A stretch of DNA of 64,000 bases from Macrosoma leucophasiata (Eukaryota > Arthropoda > Insecta > Lepidoptera > Hedylidae): positions 12,512,501 through 12,576,500 of the forward strand of contig JAWQUS010000027.1 of the NCBI GenBank assembly GCA_036365455.1, in the 5' to 3' direction. Position 1 is the first letter of the stretch, and each line of letters opens with the position of its first letter. The notes under the pieces were generated by a model. That model did no database searches and was not told the DNA's origin. It worked only from the letters and a program-made list of their open reading frames with translations. This document shows positions 1-12,110 of the stretch, in pieces. The position numbers were made by a program, and so were the translations under genes.

Positions 1-266
1 TTAAAATCTCTCATTGTAATGTAGACGTTTTTAGGCTACAGTAATATAATACGAATGTGAACTGTATGCTTATTTCATGATATACCTAAAAATGGCAAAA
101 TTGAACACATTAATTTTGTCGTACATGCCAAATCCGAAATGCTTTAAAAATATCTTAAGCCGAGGTTCTACAAGCACAATATCTTACCAACATCCCGTAC
201 AGAATTACCGGTCGTTTGAATTTGATAGAATGATACATGTCAAATTATGTAAGTATATTAAATTTA

Positions 267-515
267 ACTGCACTACGACTTTACTTTCGAGCAAAGTACG
301 CTTCGAACTGTCAATACCCATAGATTTCTGACAGTTCTAAAGTCGTAGTGCGGTCTGTGAACCTCGCACTGATGGTGAGATTCACAGACCGCACTACGAC
401 TTTACTTTGAGCAAAGTATGCTTAGAACTGTCAGAAATGCATGGGTTTTGACAGTTCGAAGCGTACTTTGCTCGAAAGTAAAGTCGTAGTGCGGTCTGTG
501 AATCTCGCCCTGAGA
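267..515. repeat. Paired fold-back (hairpin) element
   Basis: Two adjacent inverted-repeat units share the same arm. The right unit (377-506) has arms of about 57 bases at 377-433 and 449-506 around a loop of about 15 bases; the arms begin GAGATTCACAGACCGCAC and differ at only a few positions. The left unit (270-351) carries the same arm at 270-313, but its partner at 329-351 has lost about 20 bases of the matching arm. It resembles a fold-back MITE. No coding potential was seen, and no target duplication could be defined. Confidence 0.75.
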
Positions 516-875
516 CCGGCTGATGCAGATAGTGGTATCACCAAAATTATATAAAAGCGTCCTCTAGTAACAGCGAGCTTACCGCATAATGATCAACTTT
601 ACCAGGTGACAGGCGCATATGGTATAACAAAATTAGATTTTGAAAATAAGAAATTGAATGTTTATTCTTGAATGATACTATTATTGTAGTAGATAGCTTC
701 ATCTCTTCCCCTATTACGTTGCTCAGAATTCACTCCTGAACTATGGTGGGAATAGACAGGAAAATTGGAGTCATGTGTTGAGGTCTACGATATTGTTTTT
801 ACCATTCGACAATAGGGATGTTGACTACATAGGTATGAAATCACTACTTCTTATTACATAATATGAAAATTAAAT

Positions 876-1085
876 GCAAGTAGGCTAGTCGAGCGGCGTG
901 AGATGACCGCTTGATTCAAAGGGTCGCGGATTCGATCCCCGCATCGGGACAAATATTTGTATGGCCTACGGATATTTGTTTCGGGTCTGGGTGTTTATGT
1001 ACCTATGTCTTGTATGTGTACAACGGCACCTACGTCACAGGTTTATAGTTACTGTAAGGCTGTGAGTGTAAGCGTATAAAAAAGG
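876..1085 (+). repeat. tRNA-derived SINE (family S), copy 1
   Basis: A tRNA-like head has an A-box-like stretch (tagtcgagcggcg) and a good B box (GGATTCGATCCCCGC), followed by a body with the phrase TTTCGGGTCTGG. The same body recurs at 13.6-14.3 kb and as a short fragment near 16.5 kb. It is an RNA polymerase III type retroposon and is not predicted to be a working tRNA: no clean cloverleaf or acceptor stem closes. Confidence 0.7.
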
Positions 1086-1089
1086 TGCA

Positions 1090-2561
1090 AATTTTACGAA
1101 AATAAGAATATAATTGTATGAGAAAGAAGTTTTTAAATAAAAACGAAAAAAATGTGAAGAATTAACTTTAAAATAAAAATAATTTCACTTTTAGACTCTT
1201 TGTACTTTGCACCAACTTTTAATATTTGAACTTTGTACAAAAAGACAATATTGACGAAGATATCTTATGATTTGATTTCACCATATAATACTCCGATGTT
1301 TTACCACGCTGTAATGCAATAAGGTAGTACAATTAAATATGAGCCTTTTTTGGTCATTTCACTACTCGCAACGTTTTAAATCGCTATATCTTAGAAATTA
1401 TTTGTAATAATAAGACGTTTCAAACACAATGAGTATGTCTTTATTTATACTACACGTTTTGGTTTTTTTTTGCAATTTAAAAAAAAGTCAACATCTTTTA
1501 TAGACGATTTGACATGATACATGTAGTTTGGCTACAATCAGACAAATGTGTTCTATGAAGTTCTTATTCTTACAACAACATGACAATTGCAAGTTAAAAT
1601 AAAATTGTTATTCTTTCCATTTTTATAAACCAGTTTATTGAGGATGCTATAACTTTCATTTCCTTAATATTTATGAGACTTATGTCAAACGCGTCATAAA
1701 TTAATATAAGTAAGTATAATATGTGATCCTAGTGCGAGTTTGCTATTTATTCAAAACATTTCGCACGAATGAATGTTAACTATAATAGTTTGTACGGAAT
1801 TGAAACAGTGCTCTCTGCTGACAATAAATTGGTAGCAAAATTTGTGAGCTTACAATCGACATGATAACGTGTTAATGTTAATCAATTGACGTGATACTGA
1901 AGTCATTTGAATGTAATTTGGTAATACCCGCCCTAGGCACCCAGAGGAATAAAAAAATATGTACCAAGATGTTACAAATGATTGTAGAGTAATGATTTCA
2001 CATGACATAATATCTAAAATATACTTTAATCTCTCAGGCTACCAGATAAGTATAACAATTGATCCAGGGTAGTGTAGGGATCGACCCTGATAGACCAAGG
2101 ATCCATCAGCTGCTTCATAAATATTTTTCCTTTATATCTGGTTCTATTGTGATTTTTCCATTTTCTGAAAATTTTTCAGTATGTTAATGAGCCCGGAGAT
2201 GTTACAACTGGCTCGCCACCTATTACATGGGCCAAAATCGTAACCGGCGAATCGTGGGTGTTTGCATTCTGCCTACCCTTTCGGGGATTACAGGCGTGAA
2301 GTTACGTTTATAAATATTCTCAACAAATACCTAGATACTCGTTAATTTTATCTTTTAAAAGTTGTAATAAACACTATATCTATTTTATTTAATTTTAAGG
2401 ACGGTACAAATAAGCATCAATCTATAACAAATTATAAGTTATAACTTAACATAATACAGTAGATGTAAGACACTTACTAAGTTCAATAATAAATATACAC
2501 ATAAACACAACATTCAAACTTATAAATACAAGCAAAAACTTGTATATTATAATTGTGATAA
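1090..2561. other. Intergenic, nothing assigned
   Basis: AT-rich sequence with frequent stops in all frames. No splice-bounded coding block, RNA gene or repeat with another copy in the window was recognised. Confidence 0.5.
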
Positions 2562-2749
2562 TCGTATTAATATTATAAATGCGAAAGTTTGTATGTTTGT
2601 GTGTTTGTTTGTTTGTTACTCCTTCACGCAAAAACTGCTGAACCAATTTACATTTGGCGCACACATAGGATAGTTTTATCCCTAAAAAATGTTCCTGAAA
2701 CTTATCAAATCATCAGTTCAGTTTCCACAGAGCCGCGGGCAACAGCTAG
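2562..2749 (+). mobile_element. Short non-autonomous Helitron-like element (H1)
   Basis: It starts with TC after an A and ends in CTAG before a T, as Helitrons inserted at A^T do. The 3' end has a short G-C hairpin (GCCGCGGGC) and the phrase AACAGCTAG. The body contains the GCGAAAGTTTG...TTGTTTGTTACTCC block shared with the copy at 12.8 kb. No Rep/helicase coding sequence is present, so it can only be mobilised in trans. Confidence 0.75.
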
Positions 2750-4401
2750 TACAAAATAATTTCAGAATGTAAAGGCACGGAGTTCATTAAATAATACCAT
2801 TGAACATAATTACCATTATGAACAAAAAGCGTGCTTAGAATAGAATCATTAGCTTAACAAATGCATCTATATTGGCAGAGCGGACAGTTCACGCACTGTA
2901 ATCAAATTTTTACTTTTTCTACAAAACATCGATCCAATCGATCATCCAAGTAGATTCTGAAATTATTGAACACAGACAGGCAAACGCGGCGGCCGATATG
3001 ATATTCCACAGCTGTTTCAATTTAGACACACCTTTTTTGCACAATTGAATATTGTATGAAACTTGTCATGATTCTTTGACTGTTAATATCCGCCATTAGG
3101 CTGAGAGTCGATTACCTGGAGAGGTTAGACTACGGCTGTAGCGCTCGAGACAAGCCGTGTAGATACACATATCCAATTAAAAATAAATCTTACGAAATTA
3201 TACATATATCAATCTCTACAACTACATTGTCAGATAGAATCACCCCTCTTCCTGGACTTCTCGTCGGGTTACGACGCCCTTGCATATTACAATTTAAAAT
3301 AATACATATATACATACTTTAACAATATTTTTTACATTGTAACATAAAATTGACTTAGCACAATAGGTGGGTTGTTCATTTTTAACAAAAACTGGTAAAA
3401 CAACAGAAATGGCGTTAGTTTCATCACAAGACGCTGCTGTCCATCTAGCGTTACTGCTCTTACTACGGCCCCTTTGGATTCGACTGCCATTTTTCGGTGT
3501 GACTGACTGCACAAGCGAACGAACTATCTTCCACTAGAAAATAATTTTCCGCTAGAAGACGGCGTGGTCGTCATACCATAAGAGCCGACTTGATTTTTAA
3601 AATTTATTGTAAGGCTATGGCTTTAACATACTCAATTGTATGCAGAACGTTTCCCGGGTAGCTGACCCGGGAAAAGAGGAGAATAAATGAAAATATTGGT
3701 CATAAATATACATATTGGTGTAAACATACATACTTACTATGACAAAATCATTAAAAAAATACCTCATAGCTTAGCCCCTCCACACTTGCTTGCTTATTAT
3801 TATTATTAATACAACGGTCTGTTTATAAGTAGGTATAAGAAATATAATTTGTATTTAAAGATTATAGCTTCATAAAAGATACAGACTGGGTTGTATAAAT
3901 TATAATATACTTATTATAATTTATTTGCTATGAGATATTATTCAATTCGCAAACATCATTTGTAAACACACTTGGAATACGACAAGGTCGAAATAAATTT
4001 TAATTGTCATCGTATCGTATATAATGTACTATGCGATTTGTGTGAAGCATCATGGCGACAGTATTGGTGGTTTTTTTAACAATCACTCTGATTATGCAAA
4101 TACAAAATTAAGATTTTTTACTTTAGCAACATCATTTGACAATATTAAATACCTTACATCACTCAAGTGGTGCTTTAATGATACAGTTGTTACAAGAGAA
4201 TCATCCAAATATACATCCAGTAAAGAAGAGTCATCCCCTGGCCTTATTTTGAGAGAAAAATTGAAATCTAAGAATGAATCTGAAACAATAAAAATAATCT
4301 AAAAAAATCAAACACAATCCTTCCTTTGCAAGCTTATAACAAATCTTATACAAAATATATAGATTGTCTATTTTGATCCTATACAACAGATATATTATAC
4401 A
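2750..4401. other. Intergenic, no supported gene
   Basis: Mostly AT-rich filler. A short minus-strand open stretch at about 3294-3514 and a plus-strand one at 4024-4302 are open for 60-90 codons. Neither matches a family I recognise, and neither has convincing partner exons. Confidence 0.45.
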
Positions 4402-4711
4402 CTAGCTGTGCCCGCGACATCGTCCGCGTGAGAATTTATGATTGTTCAGTATCTACCCGGACGAAGTCGTAGGCGCAGCTAGTATAAAAGTATCCTAAAT
4501 TACTCCTTATTACTTAAACCATCTGCCAGTGAAAGTCCCGTCAAAATCGGTCCAGCCGTTCCAGAGACTAGCGGAACAAACAGACAGACAGACAAAAATT
4601 GTAAAAAATGTTGTTTTGGTATATGTACTGTGTATACATACATATGCATTTACTAAAAGCGGTTATTTTAATATTACAAACAGACACTCCAATTTTATTT
4701 ATTTGTATAGA
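4402..4711 (-). mobile_element. Helitron-like element, 310 bp (H2)
   Basis: On the minus strand it begins TC (after A) and ends CTAG (before T). It contains a CAGACAGACAGACA run and a tail with two GCGAAGTCG-type G-C blocks. A plus-strand copy of the same 310-bp length lies at 62087-62396 and shares the internal phrase GACGGGACTTTCACTGGCAG. Confidence 0.75.
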
Positions 4712-5446
4712 TTATCCTCACTACACATTGATTGAGGTTTTCCTCCTCCATCGTAAAGTTTCCCACAAGCTATTAATTTTGTAATCTCCCACTTATGGTG
4801 AAAAATATGTATTATTGTTCTCCTTTATCTATAAATAAACTACTTTTAAAAGATTATACTATAATTTAATCATTGGAGAAAACCAACAATGCGGGAAGAA
4901 AAGAGTATGTACCAAAAATACTTCATTGCTGTAGAAAAATATGTCTTTTGAATCTGAACACGTTTATATTACAAGTATTTTCTACTGTTGTCATGTCACT
5001 ATTTAGTATGACTTTTCTTATTTTGCAACTTATTTTGAATGTTCATGCTGTGGAAGCATTTGCCAAGACGGTCAGATGTATTCTAAATAACAGTATCTGT
5101 AAATTTATCACAAAGTATGATATAGGTTTTTCAATTACCATAAAAGTAAATTTCCAAATTCACCACTTGTTGTAATATATGTTAATAAATGTTTACTTAG
5201 GTATCATGGAGTGATGATAGATTTTAATCAAAGAAAATCAAAATTACTTCCGGCAGAATTCAAACCTGGAACATCAACAAATACCACAGCCCCTTACAAT
5301 TTTTCTTTACCTTTTGATTATTTTTCTCACTGGGGCTGGTGAAATCTATTACATTTATCAGTTTGATCTTAAATAAAATAAATCTTATTCTTTGTCTGAT
5401 TATATACCCTATACTTACTGAAAATATTATACAGTTCTTAACTTAC

Positions 5447-5913
5447 TTGAAAACAGATCTGTAGTGGAGTAATCTTCTAAAACAGTTCTTTCAGGGTAAC
5501 CATCTTGTATTACATTTAGTATCACTTGATTTGGATATTCGCGACTTGAAGGAAAATATGCTACAAGCTGACAGGCTACATTTGAATGGTCAGGTGATAT
5601 TCCTTCATGTGAGGAATTAAGGCCTGCAGTTAAACTGAGAGCTATACTGAAAAAAATAAAGTAGAACTATAGTGCCAATTCTTTATGGAAACATTTTTAA
5701 TCAAAATAATTAGTAATAATGGAATATATTAACACCTACCTCTCTGGATCATTCTGCATATTGCCTTCAATTCGAATTTCATCCCCCATATTGAGTTGCC
5801 GAGGCAATAAGAACATTATTTCATTTCTTGCTGTTGCGTTGGGCCAAAGTGGCTTCCTTAATGCATCTCCGTTTCTTGGACTGCCATAAAAAACTTCATT
5901 TTCTGCTTGTTTT
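5447..5913 (-). CDS. Galectin-like protein, two internal exons (partial)
   Basis: Two exons on the minus strand, 5740-5913 and 5447-5646, join in frame: phase 1 in, two bases left over at the first donor, AG acceptor and GT donor at each border. Together they read about 124 residues. The first exon gives a strand pattern typical of the start of a galectin beta sandwich (...LPRQLNMGDEIRIEGNM). The second continues with SIALSLTAG, then VACQLVAYFP and QVILNVIQDG near the end. Family knowledge: galectins bind beta-galactosides through an H-NPR motif, an Asn and a WG-E-R motif. I see the fold pattern and the central Asn, but the histidine, arginine and tryptophan positions are not conserved, so sugar binding is doubtful. 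The 5' exon with the start codon and the 3' exon or exons were not found. It could also be another small beta-sandwich family. Confidence 0.5.
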
Positions 5914-7363
5914 CTATGAAACAATATCAATCCATGAATACCTTAATAAGAGCAAAGTTTCTTCTACTCTATTGTCAAATAATAATAAGGTATTTATTTC
6001 CAACAAAAGTAATACGGAATGGTGTTTAGGTATTATTGGGTAGAATCAAAACACTAGAAAATCGACAACGCAGGTACCATTTTTTATATTGTACGACGTT
6101 ATCATTAAGAACGTAACTACGTATATATTTATTAAATAAATTGATTATTTATTGTTTCTAAAATATCGCAAACATGAAATGCACTAAAACTTTATGCGAC
6201 AATGCGATTCACATTCACTAAACTCGCGATAACAAGCTCACACCGCGCCGCACTTTGTCTAACTGACGGATGACATTAATGAATGAGTCAAATGAAATGC
6301 CAAACGATTTGACATTGACACGTAAGTACCTACTGCATAACGGGAAGGAAAGAATGAATGGATTTACTACGTCGTATCTAGTTAGTTAATTTTGGAAAAA
6401 AGCACACAACATACCAACCATTCAAAATAGCTATTTAGTAAAACCATAAAGTTATTTCATCGTTTACTCAATAATCGTATTTAATTAGTAATGTAAAAAT
6501 TTGCACTCATACCCGACCAAACAATCCCAGCACGTTTTTAACATTTTATTTCAAGGTATAATTTATCCGACACTATTTCACATCACACGTCCGTTCTGTA
6601 CTATTGGAATTCACTTTAAGGTATTTCATATCACGATTTCACGATCGAAGTTGGTGTTTCGAGATGTACGATGACGTAATCTTGTAAATAGGCATACTGA
6701 CACACGCCTTGAATTAGGAAGCAGCAGTAGCATTTGGCATTGCTACTGAGGAATTATAGGTAGGTAGGTACGCCACGTTAACGTTTGTAAATTTGAGTTT
6801 ACATAATATACAGAACTTACATAATAAATTATCGTCAGGTCTGTCTGTCAAGCAGTAGGTTTACAGTACCGTTACTAGAATAAAAGCTGGTTTATTTATA
6901 ATATTTGTACCGAAATAAAGATAATCAAGTGTACCTTGCTGTTGAGCTTTAAGAATAAAGATTAAGATAATGAGTTCTATTACTGCTATTAGGTCCTTGA
7001 ATTTCTTACCAGGCTATTATGTAGGTAGATATCAATAGATATAATAATATGTAGTACCCAGGGGTGGATGGGGTTGATATAAAATTATTATAAATTCAAC
7101 AAATTTACGTTGACGGTTTATTCTTACACAATTAATGAGAAATATATAACTAGGTATAATAATCTAAACTACCAATCTATATTCGATGACTATGTTCGTT
7201 TGTCTCGCTAAAACTCAAGAACGGCTGGAGTCGACTGGACCGACTTGGCAAATGATGGTTTTAAAATATTCGCGGAAGTCTACGGAAAGTTAAAAGGTGA
7301 CGAAATTCGGATCCTAAGATAATACTGATGAAGTGATGATGAAACAATACTATAATCTTATGG
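5914..7363. other. Intergenic / possible 5' region of the galectin-like gene
   Basis: AT-rich sequence upstream (minus strand) of the galectin-like exons. A modestly CG-containing patch at about 6225-6265 could mark its promoter or first exon, but no exon could be proved. No repeats with other copies in the window were seen. Confidence 0.3.
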
Positions 7364-7401
7364 GACTTCGGTAGCTTAGTGGTAAAGCGGCTGGACTTGA
7401 C
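7364..7401 (+). repeat. tRNA-derived SINE (family G), truncated
   Basis: It starts GACTTCGGTAGCTTAG and continues into an A-box-like TAGTGGTAAAGCGGCTGGA, then passes straight into a T/C-rich stretch. This is the head of the tRNA-like family seen complete in RBMX2 intron 2, with the B-box half missing. Confidence 0.55.
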
Positions 7402-8875
7402 TTTTCTTTCCGTTTTTTCTTTCATTTCTCAAACTTATTTTCATGTTTCTTGCTCTATTTTAGTGGCGTGTAGTTCTTTAAAATTTATCGCAGCGCCACC
7501 ATTATTCTACGTGTCTTGATGGACGCATTTTAGCTTAATTGAGTTTTTAAATTTGCATCTAATATTAGCTTAATTACGATCAATTTTCATGGGTAAAATC
7601 CAAATACAATATTGAAAACGTAAAACGCTTTTTACGTGATTTGATCACGTTTTATTACGATGTTGAAATCGGCCCATAGATTTTACTTTAAAATAATGGC
7701 CGGAATACTTGCAATTTGCAATCCCTTCTGCTGTTTTCTTTACTTTGTAATTTTATTGTAGGCACTCTACTATCTTTAAGTGAGACAATTGTTATTATCT
7801 CCAGCGATAGTCACGTTGGATATTGTTGAACTAACACATTTTACACCAAGTATACTTATGTAGGTAGGTTAGGTACTAGGTAGGTATCTATATCTATTTG
7901 TATGTCGTGAGGAAAAGAGCCAAATTAATATGTATGGACACTTAATATTATATAACTTAGGTATAAGTTATTTAAAGTTAAACCAACTTAACAATAAAAA
8001 TTTAGTTACACACTTATTATATGTCATCCTGGTAGGTACCTTTACCTGCTCAAAAACTCAAAATACGTTATCAGTTCAATTCTATGTCAAACAAATGTAA
8101 TTTAATAGACAAGAGATTGCATCACTAGTACCTACCGAATTATACATTTTTAGTCATCTTATACAAAAGACAAAGCGCATAGGATAATAATTATCCGAAT
8201 TAACTCGTAAATACCTTTTATTTTTTTACTTTATAAAGCGGAAGCTTTTCATTTTTCATGAATTTACTGTTACTTCAACTACATCACAAAATAAACCGGG
8301 CAAGTGATTGTCGAGCCACGAGCAATGTAGAGTTCTGTTTTCCAAGTACGTTTTATAAATAGATCGACTATTACTCGAAACTTGTAGTCTACCAATCTCT
8401 GATAGCTTTCCTTTTCTAAAAAATTCTTTAAGTATATGTCTTATCACCATGATTTTTTCACGCTTCCAAATACTTACCATCGTTTGGCTGGTAAAGGAGG
8501 GGAGACACACATTTGAGTCTAACAAAAATTCGCATTATAGCTTAATATTTCACAAACAGTTACCTTGATTGAGAAAGTGTTTTCTCGAACTCACAATATT
8601 TTTCAAAGCCCAACGATACCCCTCACTTAGGGGTGCGTGAAGAAAGCTAATTACAACCCCACTTTTCGTGTAGGCGACTTTCTACGCATTTAAGATATTT
8701 GTACCAAACTACAGATTTCTAGTACATACTAATAGTCTACGAGGATAGCCGCGCACAGACGGACGGACAAACATGGCGAACTACAAGGAACCTTCTAGAC
8801 TACTGAACCCTAAAAATGAAAAAAAAAGAGTTAGAAGTGACTGCGACCTTTAAAGTATATTTTTTAATGGTGATA
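7402..8875. other. Intergenic, nothing assigned
   Basis: AT-rich. The minus-strand open stretch at about 8256-8525 has no recognisable domain and no splice partners, so it is not called as a gene. Confidence 0.4.
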
Positions 8876-8975
8876 GAGTTTCAGTGTCAGAGCTCGAGCG
8901 CGTTGGCACCACCGCAATACCTAATCTATCTGCCGCCAAATAGTAGTGTTCAGCACTATCCTTAGTCCTCTGCTC
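8876..8975 (+). repeat. Rep-C retroposon fragment
   Basis: It carries the Rep-C phrases GGCACCACCGCAATACC, then a block reading CTGCCGCCAAAT, then GTGTTCAGCACTATC, and breaks off after that. Rep-C is a recurrent element of this window (about a dozen copies) that ends in an A-rich tail after CTGCATGCTTGTTTGCCAC. It is taken to be a LINE 3' tail or a non-autonomous derivative. Confidence 0.65.
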
Positions 8976-9332
8976 AATGCCTAAATTCTCATAAAATAGC
9001 GTGGGCGCCAGTCTTACTTGCGCTTGGCTGATTATTTTGTTAATGTTTCTTGGACGTTGAACGTAACATGAGTGATAAATGAAATTGCGTCTGGTCGCGA
9101 CCTAACTGCACCCAATATCATCACCTGTACAGCTTGTACGTGACTTATTGCAATGACGCGTTCAATAGACATTCATATCATAAAACTGTAATCACTTATA
9201 CCAAATAGGTACTACTATACCTAATAGAGTAAATTATTGTTCCTCTTATCAATAGCAGTGAATATGTTATGCAATAGGCAACTTTCACAGCAGAGGGAAC
9301 ATATGTTCTCTCCATACTAATATCAGAGAATA

Positions 9333-9530
9333 TCTAATATTATAAAGAGGCAAAGTTTGTAACTTTGATTCTTTGTTTGTTTGGACTAATCTTCAGAAAT
9401 CTTGAACCGATCATAAAAAATCTTTCACAATCAGAAAGCTACACTATTCATGAGTGCCAGGCTATATTTTATTATGATAGCAGTAATCTAGATAACATTG
9501 CACCCGTGCGAAGATGGGGCGGACCGCTAG
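9333..9530 (+). mobile_element. Helitron-like element (H3)
   Basis: It begins TCTAATATTATAAAGAGG after an A and ends in a G-C rich segment then CTAG before T. The interior phrase on an accession-like AGAAAGCTACACTATTCA stretch is typical of short lepidopteran Helitron-like repeats. It is non-coding. Confidence 0.7.
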
Positions 9531-12110
9531 TCCATAATAAAACAATTGTCAGATTTTTACAATTAATTTATTCTCCTCTATAATAATACTGATTTTATTT
9601 ACAATAATCAGCGTTCACTTTCACAACTTTACACTGTAAATCACTTTTTAGTTTCAGTTCACCAACTAGGCACGCGTCTTTACTTGTCAAATACACATTA
9701 TTAAATGCCCCTAATCAGCAAAGCACCGTCTTTGTTTACTTTAAATTCGTTGACAAAAATCCACACTACAAAATTAAATAATTTTAGTCCCAATTAGATT
9801 TGATTTTCTAATAAAAGTTCACTTTCATTGCCTCATTGAATGGTTTTTTTATTTATTTAATTAAACATTATTTTGGATTCATATTCCATTTTGATATTTT
9901 TGATTATGACTGTACCACTGTGGAAATTAGATGTTTTATTTGGTTTCTTCAATACCAAAATCAGGATTTTATAACGGATGGTGAGGTGAGTAGTAGATAC
10001 ATTTTAAATTAAAATAGGATCTTCTGTGCTAACACACTGAGTGTCGAAATGCATATTACCTACCTATTACATAGTAATAGGTAGTTAATATGCATTTCGC
10101 ATAGCAATAGGTAATTAATATGCAATATGCAGTTAGTTTTAGTTTATTGTAAAATTGTAAAATGCCTTTATGCTGTAAAACGCCATACGATTAAATAAAT
10201 TACATAACTAAAATGTCGTGGTTAAGTTAAATTTTAATTTAATTTATCAAAGCGAAATTCAATAAAGTGTAGCTACTAGCTTTCTATGAATAAATTAAGT
10301 GGTTGTTACAACATAAAAGATTTTGATTTTTTTAAATAGTATGTTCTTGCGAATAAATGCGAAATTTTGTATTTGTGTTATGATAATGCGTTTTTTTTAA
10401 TATTTACAACTTTAAAACAACGTAACCCTAATGATAACTTTATGTAGTTTGGCGTTTCAGAAAACTAATAGGGATATCTATTACATTACACAATTTAAAT
10501 TCTTGTGAAACTTACAGTAGTGTTTTGTTCCTTGTATTTTTTGAAGCAATGTCGGAATTCACAAACACAGTACACAAGATAAGAAACCAAATCATTATAA
10601 CATTATTAACACAACTCAAAATATTTTAATTAAAATATGAACGAATTAATTCAACAGTATTATTTTTCTATTTATTTACACGTTTTCAATAAGGCACGTT
10701 TTAGGTTACTGTCTCGGAAACTGTGTGAATGTTAGTATATAAATCAATAGGTAATACTCATGAATCATTATTCAGTTAAATATAAGAATCACGACATGAT
10801 AAAGGTAAAAAAAATCCTGCCGGTTTTTGGTTTATTACCGTGCCTACTTAGGTCCAGTTGTGTCTCATCTAGTACCTACTCGTAGTGTGTATGCACAGGA
10901 ATATGAATAATAAGACAATGAGTACTGAAGTGTGAAGTTCTGAGTAAATGACAAATACGGGCTGTACCTGTCACATAATTTGGTAGGTCACAGAACCTGC
11001 AGTTGTAAACATGGTGTTTTATAGCATTTCCCATTGCATTATTTTAAACCACACCAATAAAGATAACATTATATTGATGAGTATTTTCTTTTGCCATTAT
11101 AATAGTAGTAGTACCTAGTAGTTTTATTAAAATAGGCCTTAAATTAAAAATCGTCCATGAAATAACCTATATGAATATGTTACAGTACATCTTCAGTTTA
11201 TATTACAGTAATTTCCTGTAGTTTTAATTACAATTAAGCATTTATCAAGGCGGTTGAACCGCCTTTAAAATACACCGCCCTGCATTACTTATCTGTATGT
11301 TTCAGCATTTTCAACTTGTGAATTAATTACGTTAAGCATTTCATGCACATTATTATAATTTATAATTACCTACTTATTTTATATACCATATCATCTTTTA
11401 AATATCTTAGAAGTTGTCGCAATTTTTTTTTTTATTTTACTTCAAACGCTAAAAAAGTAAAATTTATGTTGATGCAGACACACTTTTTGCGAAATCTAAA
11501 ATTATTTCTTGAATATTTTTTGTATGTCGTGAAGGAAGGAACGCATTTATGTAGTTCAATACGGGTGGTAAAGTGTTTGCGGTCTATAATCTACACAAAA
11601 ACCAGTGGTCAAGATATAACGGAATCATACATTATCATCTCATCGGAACACAATTGTACTGAACATTACCACTTGGTGGGGTGACGGTGCCTAAAGCTCC
11701 GACACTGGATCTTCATCAGTTTTATATCTGTATTTAATAAGTTTGGATACAACTTAGTAGCTCTGGTGGTATCCAAAAATGACATGGCAATGAATGACCC
11801 CAAATACCAAGCTACTATGTTTATTTGTGGACTTCTCAAGACAATATTTTCGCTGTTAACAATATCAGATCATGCCCTTTTAGCATGAAGTCTAATTGCG
11901 ATTCAAATTGCATTTGTTTATATGTATGACAGCGTGTATGATAAAACGAGACAAAGCTTATAACTGGGAAACTACCAGAAAATGGAAAAATCCCAATAGA
12001 ACCACAGATAACTGCTGCTGCTACCACTACGCTACTGAGTTTCACAATAAAAGATCATGATAGATGTCAATGTCGTTTATATACGCTACATTAGCACATT
12101 TGTTTCTCAG
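9531..12110. other. Intergenic or upstream intron of the phosphorylase-like gene
   Basis: The exon at 12111 starts with two bases of a split codon, so at least one coding exon lies upstream. I searched this stretch for a coding block leading to a phase-1 GT donor and found none. A hairpin lies at 10045-10099. Otherwise the sequence is AT-rich with no recognised repeat. Confidence 0.4.
10045..10099. repeat. Near-perfect palindrome
   Basis: Arms of 26 bases (10045-10070 and 10074-10099) differ at one position, with a three-base loop. The right arm's TAGGTAGTTAATATGCA wording is partly repeated just downstream (about 10104-10126). Confidence 0.8.

Noticed and set aside
3294..3514. Two overlapping minus-strand frames after a possible acceptor
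   Set aside because: Neither frame can be preferred, no conserved motif was found, and no partner exon could be joined.
4024..4302. 92-codon plus-strand open frame
   Set aside because: Composition is protein-like in part (KYLTSLKWCFNDTVV), but no family is recognised, there is no promoter, splice partner or polyadenylation context, and it lies among repeats.
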